NCBI GenBank assembly: GCA_020634115.1
Contig: JACKCH010000012.1
Span: 620,001 to 684,000, forward strand
Length of the DNA: 64,000 nucleotides
Reading direction: 5' to 3'
Origin: Anaerolineaceae bacterium
GTDB taxonomy: Bacteria; Chloroflexota; Anaerolineae; Aggregatilineales; Phototrophicaceae
The position numbers and the translations under genes are program-made. Shown piece after piece: positions 56,401 to 62,258 of this stretch (its first letter is position 1; each line of letters opens with the position of its first letter). The notes under the pieces are model-generated. The model saw nothing but the letters and a program-made list of their open reading frames with translations. It was not told the DNA's origin and did not search any database.

Positions 56401-59175
56401 GTAAGTGGTATCAAACCCATTGGGGAAAACTTCGGGTGGCCCAGGATTATGAAACGGCAGATCAATCGCATGGGTCTGCAGATAGTCCTGTAATTCGTTG
56501 ACCGCCGCCGCATTCCCCGCGTCAAAGGCACTCAGATTGGCGTTATTGCTGGAAACCAGCAGCGCCGCCATCCCAGCCACATGCGCTGCCGCCGCCGATG
56601 TGCCGCCGAAGCCGTCACCATCGTCTGCGTTACAATCACCCGGTAAGTTGAGCGGCAGCAGGGTGGTGCTGACCTCGGAAGGTCCCATTAAGTCGGGTTT
56701 CACGCTGTTACGAGCCATATTGCCGCCACTGGCACCCGGTGCCGTCCCACCCGCACCGAAAACCGGCCCGCGTGAACTAGCCGCAATCAACGGGAATGCG
56801 CCAGAGGTTGAGTCGTTAGCGGCGCACACCGCACCTACCGTGAGGGCATCCTGTGAGTCCGCTGGACGCCCCAGGCTGGCAGTCGTGTTGACGTTGCTGA
56901 AACCGCTGCCGGTTGGCCCGGTTACTTGACCAACACCGGTAGCCTGGACTTGCACATAGTTCGAGCCGCCAGATGTAGCACTGATTTGCAGGGTCAGTGT
57001 ACACAGCGCAGCAGGCGCAGCCGCGCACGAACCCAGAGTGGGAACGGTGAACTGATAGCTTGGCGCTCCGCCAATTGGACGCACCGTATTATTGAGATTA
57101 ATCGCCCCACCATCCGATAGGTTGAGCGTCAAATCATCGCCTGCTGGGGAAGCGCCCCAATCATCCCAACTCACATTCACACGATCACCGGCATTGGCAG
57201 TGATGGTGATATTAGTCGTGCCACCGTTGGTGTACTGAAAGCTTCTGTAACGCCCACGATTGTTCCCGGCGCTCACCACGACCAAGCGTCCTGCATTCCG
57301 CGCATTGGTGATCTGCGTATAAACGGCGTCAATCTCGCTGCCGCCGGTACCATCGCCTGGCCCGGCGCTCGCGCCCAGGTCAAGCGTAATCAGGATAATT
57401 TTATTGCTGCCAGATACTGCCGAGGAAATGCGGGAAGCCAGGAGAGAGGCGGTGTCAGCCTGGTACATGGTCACAGTCGCGCCCGGCGCGATGTCGCACA
57501 GGACTTCAACTACATTCACCCCATGATTGCCGGTACCCGCGCCACCAACCGGCGTAGTGCTGGAAAGACAGGCCCGTTCCGCAGCCGCGACGCTGCCGAT
57601 ACCGACAAAACCAGTATCAATCACGGCAATTCTCACGCCACCGCCAGTAAAACCAGCCGTATGCCAGTCGTTTGCGCCAATAATGTCGAAACCTTCGGTC
57701 ACTACGCTTCCCGCCGGAGCGTAAACTGCGCCACCCGAAGGGGCAAAATTGCTGCTGGTGGAGGTTGCTACATTGACTGGCAGAATCGTCTCAATTTCAA
57801 CCGTATTAACCAACGCAACGAACCCGGCCAGCGGGACATGCGCTTCGACATTCCGATCATTGACGAAGGTGACTTCGCCACCAACCGCTTCCACCAATGG
57901 GACGATACTCAGACCGTCATAGTCCGCCGCCGCCCACAGCACTACGCTGATTCTCCCGGCGTCATCCGTTTTCAAGAAGTAGGCCGCTGCGAGCGCCTGC
58001 GAACCGGCTTCATCGCCATTCAGATAGAGTTCGGTCATGCTGCCCAACGCGCCACCCAGCTTCCGGCGGTTTTCTTCGCTCAACACTACCGGAGCAGGCG
58101 TCTCTGTAGGTTCTTCCGTCGCTTCGGGTAGCATGACGGGGTCTTCCGTCGCTTCGGGGTCAGGAAGAGGCGCTTCGTCAGTCATCTCCGGCAGCACCAC
58201 AACTTCAGTGGCTTCCGGCTCGGGTGTCGGCTGCGGCGCTTCTAAAAGCTGTACCGTCACATCATCCAACGCCACCGAGTTCACATTGTCCGCACCGGTC
58301 ATAAAGGCAACTGTACCAGCGGCCAGTGGCGTTTCATCGGTGAAGCTCACCTGCAATACACCATCGAGAGTCACCGAAACGGTGCTGCCCAGCACCTGAA
58401 TATTCAGTGTCCGCCAGACAGCAGGCGGGGGCGTTTCCCCATCAGGGAGCGGTGCGGGCGCTGGCCCGGTGGCTAACACTACGCCGCCCCGACTGAGCGT
58501 TACCTGACCACTGCCATCCAGCGTCACGGTGTAATTTTCCGCCGCCGCTTTCACGGCCACATTCACACTATCTCCAACCTCAACCCGTAGCCGGGCAGTC
58601 ACTGCCATGTTTTCCCATGCCAGATCAAGCACAGTCGCCGTCTCGTTGGTTGCACCGGCCAGGAACAGGTTGGTTTCTTCGGTAGCTACCACCCACCCCG
58701 GAGTCAGCAGCCAACCTGCCGTATCACCATCCTGGAAGTCATCCATAAACAGCGAAACAACCGGCGCAACTGTCGGTTGGGGTTGGGGTGTGGGTTCATT
58801 GGTTGGAGATGCTGTCGGTTCTTCTGTAGCCGGCACAGGCTCCACAGTCGTTTCAGGATTGGCCGGTTCTTCCGTTGTTTCCGCTGGGGGCGCTGTTGGC
58901 TCCTCAGTGATCTCAACCGGAGGGGCTACCGTTGGTTCGACCGGCGGCACTCCTGTCGGCGCTACCGTCGGCTCAACAGGCGGTACTTCTGTCGGAATGA
59001 CCGTTGGGGTTGCCGTTGGCATGTCCGTCGGAGTCGGAGGAACTGTTGGCTCCTCAGTGGCTTCCTGGGCATGAACCCGAGTCGCAAAATGTACCCCTGG
59101 AATTGCCAGGTTCAGCATCAAAATAAGCAGGGTAAAGCTCACTACAGTTAACAATACTCGCCGTTTTGAACGCAT
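47422..59175 (-). CDS. Giant secreted subtilisin-like protein with beta-helix and about 15 repeated modules
   Basis: A 3917-residue exported protein, by far the largest gene here. ATG 59175 lies seven bases after GGAGG (TTG 59178 is in frame too). Order: signal peptide (to about 38, ending VHAQ), a Pro/Thr/Glu linker (40-140), a LamG-like beta domain (145-310), a second linker, an S8 peptidase domain (about 480-930) with Asp521 (IAVIDTGF), His552 (GNHGVNVVEVL), Asn639 (SAGNN) and Ser861 (GGTSAAAAHVAGM), all numbered from the TTG, and with an inserted beta segment between Asn and Ser. Next are a right-handed beta-helix (about 955-1410), two cadherin/Ig-like domains (1411-1650), and about 15 modules of 120-180 residues to the C-terminus. 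The modules share patterns such as LQPGxYxD, W, R-AxxG, and FQFNGTGF with paired Cys. No sortase, PEP-CTERM or Por motif ends it. It is probably a cell-surface or released adhesin-protease; substrates unknown. Confidence 0.9.
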   Translation of the reverse strand: MRSKRRVLLTVVSFTLLILMLNLAIPGVHFATRVHAQEATEEPTVPPTPTDMPTATPTVIPTEVPPVEPTVAPTGVPPVEPTVAPPVEITEEPTAPPAETTEEPANPETTVEPVPATEEPTASPTNEPTPQPQPTVAPVVSLFMDDFQDGDTAGWLLTPGWVVATEETNLFLAGATNETATVLDLAWENMAVTARLRVEVGDSVNVAVKAAAENYTVTLDGSGQVTLSRGGVVLATGPAPAPLPDGETPPPAVWRTLNIQVLGSTVSVTLDGVLQVSFTDETPLAAGTVAFMTGADNVNSVALDDVTVQLLEAPQPTPEPEATEVVVLPEMTDEAPLPDPEATEDPVMLPEATEEPTETPAPVVLSEENRRKLGGALGSMTELYLNGDEAGSQALAAAYFLKTDDAGRISVVLWAAADYDGLSIVPLVEAVGGEVTFVNDRNVEAHVPLAGFVALVNTVEIETILPVNVATSTSSNFAPSGGAVYAPAGSVVTEGFDIIGANDWHTAGFTGGGVRIAVIDTGFVGIGSVAAAERACLSSTTPVGGAGTGNHGVNVVEVLCDIAPGATVTMYQADTASLLASRISSAVSGSNKIILITLDLGASAGPGDGTGGSEIDAVYTQITNARNAGRLVVVSAGNNRGRYRSFQYTNGGTTNITITANAGDRVNVSWDDWGASPAGDDLTLNLSDGGAINLNNTVRPIGGAPSYQFTVPTLGSCAAAPAALCTLTLQISATSGGSNYVQVQATGVGQVTGPTGSGFSNVNTTASLGRPADSQDALTVGAVCAANDSTSGAFPLIAASSRGPVFGAGGTAPGASGGNMARNSVKPDLMGPSEVSTTLLPLNLPGDCNADDGDGFGGTSAAAAHVAGMAALLVSSNNANLSAFDAGNAAAVNELQDYLQTHAIDLPFHNPGPPEVFPNGFDTTYGAGLTVLGNPAINFNWQTFTDPVEPATCSGSILYVSTANPDSTQNGTLSNPYIHPANALAHAGANNCVVLLPGEYVTPLEIDNSIASGVILQSYDSAVASDAAISRFWVNDGFESGGGIEVAARSNPFTLQGFIFNSAAPLDIGGPLAVNPLAVQVTGSSAAVITSNTFTSFQEINHASVPVVIANSQNITVDGNLFSENDVLRGAALKIQNSGSSTPILVQNNDFNNNHTSIAGTLVSDPVLRIEESQVDVYDNRFVENDTKSLVHITNSNDAYEVSFFSNLFMNNLNTGPVIHLDPNRRFRFINNTVVGHSLMTNLQYGAIIARGNPGNPGVNGDGVWDIYNNLFYDNSALLGPVQDLAINSTCGSIEGGSDNGVRNNWASNSGDTGGDCSISWLGYNNILDTDPLPLSDPNTQFVGATIAPNDPYRLKGTSTGIDAGDDALVTVAGINLATATDVLGNARYEDGNGDTTIHIDIGAYEFISVKGGAVVANLNEDDPSGSIAFIATGGFPPYTYTITSLPPFYDTDAGNACGGQPYQHTTPSTDFLTYCPPKNFYNTGYAAGAITFNYQVSDQVGGTPGTGTITINVAPTDDPAQVDPVIHTIRVEENQTANTTINFRMRPYVRFDDNFFFSEDDNTTLTPGADYPYTYSYVGGSATGDLGIIVGGEGAISAAVTAANGTNGLVTLTALQDQTGTVTFHYRTTDADGEPTPSVDNIVTIEIVPSLPDSGIHDDTSFAFDYTGAGWMPIYSEGNINNTLHQTRVVNEQADFRFVGTGFAAYMQGHRAGGYWELQVDDHTITWNGQQVVTQNGMTCRTTAVTGTTANAHPDQIYGRTTLPYVVSCTRLRADEAHTVSFINRGASYLQVDAVGILIGDNALYPGFHEVSESQMTQLFFGGWTRISDRFASGQVAMEATSASVPDIQFSFQGSGIEVGTVLERFYDSATRTYSGTSYDICVTPAGGAGEVCQRFDNSIGTPPPSRPIYNVFRPIVGLDPALEHTARIHINSVPANGRLVIDSITVLDDEPLGILPLGSTEDDVFGMIVTGNGVDDSWQLDTNNRRTSNNSLTSVARRIPYAGPFITFQIPANADTINWFRYAGRSDSQDMVICVDRGLGVAGGGYGNCIIANLRTGEYSRVNADGSTTAGGSTISTDPLMISESLFREAWTGVASHTVEIFSLTNQPFNLDKIQVVGSTLPFLKGYYEQDVPGIQTFDNTLTLGTGSFTTVTSSRYSGKSVMQTTAIGDGVLFQFNGTGFAVNFTLFNKSDQVNICVTDNLTTDVNAVLTTGICRIFNNESRATVYQAARSLLGLTPGDHTVAVQMLDNPAHNTRYLPITMQLDAVQVFNTWDTLNPLDTTGVRYETSYTNQSSDNLFLYYGNGWRSVSGRAARLYSGENYDLIQGVVGAGIAFRTDNADTVRLIRSTSRSNAPLLVCTAPHDGAFNVDMNQYTCVTVRNDGGTANQQIFNIPLSGAGPHVVSITTLTNGRLYLDAIELANSAALTPGLYPDTDPGLLYAPLDDETNAWRNLPLNRRYSDNAAMETTAPGASLTFDCLDCTGFSLFTLADRYSGLLDVTVSGTTNGGATLNITKTLTAYSTATLYSSALNLADLPIGDYTFTITENDPTTDKFVVDGVLIYGAYDTAMAPGLYDDAAVDAAGTPYMTFGPRSTDWTFNTGSRARTNMEQTVHYTRNLGGQLRFSITGADTITLFHTASRSTMVEVCATRLTANPVTNGNRNCTTIDFYANGYSTTLGSEIFPAGVGSYAVTVTNLNYPNFLYIDSVGVYDSTANLGEGIYQDSHALLSGKFHGTWTPNTLEAAATDRYVNSTGTGDTGDYLEFTFDGVGFSIVLVESTVTSGNYTLKVDGVDTVIAPTPSSSTKKPVAITRVGLTNGTHTIRLTNNDSTKPLLVDRVDILEQPSATQDIDDNTVGNIENTDDRIFYFPFGSLTQLDNRLASGGSQHTGTMQGSVVFFELNNFTGSAVQYVRQTSTSYGTVNVCYGSYGGAATCTPVANNLANAYQAAATISVACGGETWVSIENTDGKTMPLDYIRPFDANDPLTAGYYEDTFAGLSSIFNFDGSFTEVADTRASGGTVQSTTTADATALFQFNGTGFSVLFTLNQFADTVKICWVDSATLTPATVLAGTCQTFNNESSRVTYQAARTILGLNSGVHTAVVQIQSDPAHDVRYLPISMQVDAVQVYNDALPVNVLDTTGINYETSYDNRVADGLFNYYGSAWRSFTGRSARNQSGENYDQTRNVVGAGVVFQTNNANNVTLYRDTRRGYASIEACAIRVSDQARQCFTIDNGAGTGYQQPVAISLFDTTPHIVTLTTLDTGIFNLDAVKLVDTTAALPAGFYEDTHPGLNYSGSDWTTISSRSYTDSHAAETLAGTTLTGGNPAAADGSMIFRFTGTGFEIGTQQDRFGGEVQICYRAGSYTDPMQITAANGATCHLYQNETARTSYTVSYLIGGLTSGTYSVRVQNVDDGLTQLTVPATTRNVRYPVKLRVDYVQVFDTLPPTLNTAGLYNENAVDGSGDAFLQPLPANRWGTISGRAARTYSNESYMTIVDDRGRLSRIYAGPAVALRVNVPAEGATVILYTEPRFSRSFSNQLLVCADGGTYDTLDPLNNDNCAVFDSLTNAAQLVLTSTDLAALGSAGVHTLTFRTLTPSGFTVDGFQVIQGSLLAPGVYDDFMASAGGVLDTSGTWTTLKSSRAYGGTYIQSNILNDHLTFQFDGTGFAVITQVDRRGADMNICYALTATFDGNFYDGNTTGETCQVFSTDTYPTYWTALNGNTPLPGTAYQFGFDIYGLPADLYTAEVRLIDDVQTPVYTTADYLKIDAIAVFGDVSEGGAATPLTPGQLYDDVDAMAVDYALGHNWTANSNFRYGPSRGPWNLTEHTGKNAGTVMQVYLQGNALVLYQTGNSTSSSNVRVCLATNEGPECNEFSQMTRRTYFTPVVFYGFGDGNHTLIFENRDYRRSLSVDAMQVLP

Positions 59176-59333
59176 CAATAATCCTCCGTTATAAGAACCG
59201 GATCAAGGACTGGCCGTAAGATGGTCATGTTTTCATCGGAATAGGAACCAGTCAGGTTTCATCTTGTTTACCGCACAAGACCAGCAGACGTTACGGCCAA
59301 AATTTGTAAAATTCGTGCAAATTGATGGTACGC

Positions 59334-59999
59334 TTATCCTATTTCGTCCTCTGAAAAAAATAAGGCGAAGCGATGAATCGTGACAATTTCGTCTTGCAAC
59401 CCCATCACCCGCAGCAAATCGTCCGGGCGCAGGTTGCCCTGGTCGCCAGTTGCCAGTTGCACGCTGAGATCACCATCTGCGTCGAGCATGAGTTCATAGA
59501 TCAGGGGGCGGATATTGACCATCGTTTCGTTCCCTTTCTTTTCTTTGGTCAATAAGACTTCGTCCGCCGCCAGTAGTGTCTCAACTTTCCCGGCCAGCAC
59601 ATCCTGATTAATACCGTCCTCAAAGTGAACCCGGTAGCGGGCGCTGCGCACCCGTGCAGCCAGAGTCGGGCTGCGCGCCGGCACTTCCTGGATCGCATAA
59701 ATTTTCAATCCGCCGGGGCTGGTCGCGGCCAGGCGCTCTCCCAGGTTGTCCAGTGAAATCGGCTCACGTAATGACACATCCAGAATTTCACACTCGCTGG
59801 TCATACCCAGTGGGAGTGCCGTCGCCAGTTGGATGCGGGGGCGTGGGTTAAACCCCTGTGAATAGAGAATAGGGACATCCGCCCGCCGCAACACCCGTTC
59901 CCATAACTTGGCGACATCCAGGTTACCGGTGTATTGCAGCGCGTCGAATTTCCCAAACGTAATGTGTAAGCGTTGTTTAATTGGCGTGTTATCTTCCAT
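59334..59999 (-). CDS. DUF2344 radical SAM-linked protein (TIGR03936-like)
   Basis: A 221-residue protein of the DUF2344 family, whose genes normally lie beside the B12-binding radical SAM gene. It begins MEDNTPIKQRLHITFGKFDA and continues YTGNLDVAKLWERVLRRADV and YSQGFNPRPRIQLATALPLG, both typical. ATG 59999 is chosen over ATG 60008 because TATAAT lies seven bases upstream, so the transcript would begin at or near this ATG (leaderless); no ribosome-binding site is present. Function unknown. It is followed by the giant protease gene. Confidence 0.88.
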   Translation of the reverse strand: MEDNTPIKQRLHITFGKFDALQYTGNLDVAKLWERVLRRADVPILYSQGFNPRPRIQLATALPLGMTSECEILDVSLREPISLDNLGERLAATSPGGLKIYAIQEVPARSPTLAARVRSARYRVHFEDGINQDVLAGKVETLLAADEVLLTKEKKGNETMVNIRPLIYELMLDADGDLSVQLATGDQGNLRPDDLLRVMGLQDEIVTIHRFALFFSEDEIG

Positions 60000-60006
60000 A
60001 AATCCC

Positions 60007-60012
60007 ATTATA
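60007..60012 (-). promoter_or_regulatory. -10 box placed for a leaderless transcript
   Basis: On the minus strand TATAAT (60012-60007) is followed by seven bases (GGGATTT) and then ATG 59999. The spacing between -10 box and start site implies that transcription starts at the A of the start codon. No convincing -35 box was seen. Confidence 0.5.
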
Positions 60013-60107
60013 CAGGCAACGCAAATAGACGGCGATTTATCTTTTCCATAGAGGTGTGGTGCGGTACAATAGACTTATGCGAACATTCATTCACACTGGA
60101 CTTGAGC

Positions 60108-60575
60108 ATGGCCGCTGCTGAACAATCCCAGCCACCCGCGTCCACTGCCCGGCACCGCCGGGAAACGTGGTTGGGTATCTATCTGCCAGCCGGGTTGTTC
60201 GCCCTACTCATGGCAGGGGGAGTATTGCTGGTGGTGGTAGTGTTCGCTGCACCGGAAAAGAGGTGGGGACTCTCGCTTATCGCGGATCTGCTACTCACGG
60301 TGCTGATACTCTGCCCCTCTATGCTCTGCTTAGGGGTTATCGCCGTAGGGCTGGCCGTCGCTTCTATCAAAATCGGTGTTTTGCACAACGCGCTGGCAAG
60401 ACCGCTGCGCCGTGCCCAGCAGGCCTCGGCCAAGGTGTCCCAACGTGCTGAAAACGCCACCGGTACCTTGAGCGAGTACGCAACGGCATTCAGTGCGCGA
60501 ATGGTTTTCTTAAGTAAACTCATGAACGTATTCGATCAACCGGAAGATGAGGCTGAGAACGATCATCATGACTGA
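60108..60575 (+). CDS. Two-segment membrane protein of unknown function
   Basis: A 155-residue protein with two membrane segments (IYLPAGLFALLMAGGVLLVVVVF, about 25-46 in its longest run; ADLLLTVLILCPSMLCLGVI) and a helical C-terminal cytoplasmic tail (QASAKVSQRAENATGTLSEY). ATG 60108 is chosen over the upstream open frame. TACAAT at 60065-60070 with TTTTCC 17 bases before it may be the promoter. It overlaps the next gene through the eight-base ATGACTGA. Confidence 0.75.
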   Translation: MAAAEQSQPPASTARHRRETWLGIYLPAGLFALLMAGGVLLVVVVFAAPEKRWGLSLIADLLLTVLILCPSMLCLGVIAVGLAVASIKIGVLHNALARPLRRAQQASAKVSQRAENATGTLSEYATAFSARMVFLSKLMNVFDQPEDEAENDHHD

Positions 60576-60822
60576 ACAACTTCCCGCTCCTTTGCAGGAA
60601 ACCGACTGGAAACCTCGTACCTATATTCTGGGCGCGACCATTGGCACACTGTTCGGGTTTCTGGCAGCATATCTTTATGCCCGTGCCGCCGAGGATGACG
60701 CTGGCGGACGTGGTAGCAAACCGGCGCGGATTGGCACCGGGGAAATGCTCGGTCTGGTGCTTTCCGGCCTGGGATTAATTCGCCAGATTTCTGAAATGGG
60801 CAAACCACCGAAGAAGAAATAG
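60568..60822 (+). CDS. Small membrane protein, coupled to the preceding gene
   Basis: An 84-residue protein with one clear membrane segment (YILGATIGTLFGFLAAYLYA, about 20-39), a Gly-rich middle and a second weaker helix (LGLVLSGLGLIRQI), ending in KPPKKK. ATG 60568 overlaps the previous stop, so translation is coupled. The pair is likely one functional unit; function unknown. Confidence 0.75.
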   Translation: MTEQLPAPLQETDWKPRTYILGATIGTLFGFLAAYLYARAAEDDAGGRGSKPARIGTGEMLGLVLSGLGLIRQISEMGKPPKKK

Positions 60823-60884
60823 TGCTTAAAGCGCATTGATTAATCTGAAAATCGTGGTCTCCAAACAAACATGTTCTCAGCTAC

Positions 60885-60909
60885 CAGTTTTCAGTTCTCA
60901 GTTGTCAGT
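60885..60909 (+). repeat. Left heptad repeat flanking the four-helix-bundle gene
   Basis: CAGTTTTC, then AGTTCTC, AGTTGTC and AGT: three tandem copies of AGTTNTC. The reverse complement form occurs on the other side of the gene (61269-61294), giving an inverted arrangement. Confidence 0.6.
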
Positions 60910-60930
60910 AAATGAGCAGGAGCACGGGGT

Positions 60931-61290
60931 GTGCAGGATTTCAGAAAACTAGCTGTTTGGGAGAAAGCACACCAACTCACCCTCAGTACCTATAAAGCGA
61001 CAATAACGTTTCCCAAAGAGGAAATGTATGGACTAACCAGCCAAGTACGACGATCAGCAGCGTCCATCCCCGCTAATATTGCCGAAGGCTGTGGACGTGA
61101 TAGTACCGGAGACTTCCGTCGTTTCCTGGAGATAGCAATGGGATCAGCCAGTGAAACGGAATATCACATATTGCTGGCACATGATTTGGAATATCTGAAC
61201 ATAGATGACTATCAGGCACTTTCCAAAGCAATAATCGAAATTAAGCGCATGTTAGCTGTTCTCATCAGAAAACTGAAAACTGATAACTGA
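60931..61290 (+). CDS. Four-helix-bundle protein (23S rRNA intervening-sequence type)
   Basis: A 119-residue protein of the S23/four-helix-bundle family, named from genes inside 23S rRNA intervening sequences in Leptospira and Coxiella. The signature FRKLAVWEKAHQLTLSTYKA, SQVRRSAASIPANIAEGCGR and FLEIAMGSASETEYHILLAH is clear. It starts at GTG 60931 just downstream of AGGAGC. The last codons (KLKTDN) are made by the right-hand heptad repeat. Homologues are scattered and often near repeats; they may be part of small mobile or repeat-associated elements. Molecular role unknown. Confidence 0.88.
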   Translation: MQDFRKLAVWEKAHQLTLSTYKATITFPKEEMYGLTSQVRRSAASIPANIAEGCGRDSTGDFRRFLEIAMGSASETEYHILLAHDLEYLNIDDYQALSKAIIEIKRMLAVLIRKLKTDN

Positions 61291-61294
61291 CGAC
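61269..61294 (-). repeat. Right heptad repeat flanking the four-helix-bundle gene
   Basis: On the minus strand it reads GTCAGTTATCAGTTTTCAGT, then TTT: AGTTATC, AGTTTTC, AGTTTT. It is inverted relative to the left repeat and overlaps the stop codon of the gene. Confidence 0.6.
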
Positions 61295-61312
61295 TAAAGA
61301 AAGGTTGTTGCG

Positions 61313-61978
61313 ATGTGTGGACGATTCACCCTGACCGCCGATTTGGATACCATTCAGCAAGCATTCAATCTGACGACTGTTCCCGCTGTACTATCGCCAC
61401 GTTACAATATCGCCCCTTCGCAGCCGATTGCCATCGTCACTAATGAAGCCCCGACGACTCTTTCGTTTCATTCTTGGGGACTACTGCCATCGTGGGCCAA
61501 AGACCCGGCGCTCGCTAACAAACTCATCAACGCCCGGAGCGAAACCGCTCACGAAAAACCCTCATTCCGCTCAGCCTTCAAACGCCGCCGCTGCCTGATC
61601 CCGGCGGATGGTTTTTTTGAGTGGCAGAAACAGGGCAGCGACAAGGTGCCGATGTTCATCCACCTCAAAGACAGTCCGGTGTTTGCGCTGGCCGGGCTGT
61701 GGGAAGTCTGGAACAACTCACAGGGCGACGAGATACGCACTTGCACCATCCTCACCACCGAAGCCAACGACTTTATGCAGTCCATCCACACCCGGATGCC
61801 GGTCATTTTAGCCCCCGCCGACTATGATCTGTGGCTTTCCAGTGCTGAAGAGCCGGTCATGGCACTGCAATCCCTGATGCGTCCCTATGACTCCGGCAAA
61901 ATGGCCGCTTACGCCGTCTCAAAGCTAGTCAATCGCCCGCTGAACGACACGCCGCGGGTGATCGAGCCGGTTCACTGA
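61313..61978 (+). CDS. SRAP-domain protein (YedK/HMCES-like abasic-site DNA binder)
   Basis: A 221-residue SRAP protein that forms a covalent link with abasic sites in single-stranded DNA and shields them from cleavage. The catalytic Cys2 (MCGRFTLTADL), Asn73 (LINARSETAHEKPSFR), Glu103 (DGFFEWQ) and His159 (IHTRMPVIL) are all in place. Length is normal for bacterial YedK. ATG 61313 is required because the initiating Met must be removed to expose Cys2. No SOS box was found upstream by eye. It follows the four-helix-bundle gene by 22 bases. Confidence 0.94.
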   Translation: MCGRFTLTADLDTIQQAFNLTTVPAVLSPRYNIAPSQPIAIVTNEAPTTLSFHSWGLLPSWAKDPALANKLINARSETAHEKPSFRSAFKRRRCLIPADGFFEWQKQGSDKVPMFIHLKDSPVFALAGLWEVWNNSQGDEIRTCTILTTEANDFMQSIHTRMPVILAPADYDLWLSSAEEPVMALQSLMRPYDSGKMAAYAVSKLVNRPLNDTPRVIEPVH

Positions 61979-62023
61979 ATTTATAGGCTGCTGGTCGCTG
62001 GTATTTTAGCTAGTTAGTCCGCC

Positions 62024-62051
62024 GGACACGCCGTTGCGTGTCCCTACAAAT
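62024..62051 (+). repeat. Small palindromic intergenic repeat, copy 3
   Basis: Arms GGACACG (62024-62030) and CGTGTCC (62037-62043) enclose CCGTTG and are followed by CTACAAAT, the same tail as the copy at 42422. It lies downstream of the SRAP gene. Confidence 0.6.
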
Positions 62052-62258
62052 TGGAACACCGTGCTAATTTCTTAAAACGCATTATCATGCCGATTGTTCC
62101 TCATGCTTCAGCACTCCAGACTCAAGCAAGATGACTATTTGTTTCTGCTCTTGAGCGTGTTATCCTTGCTTTCCCATATAGCACTTCTCCAAACGATCCG
62201 CTATAATCCCTTGTGACCCCTTAAGGGCTTGTTTGTATTTGTCAGGAGCAGCAGGACT

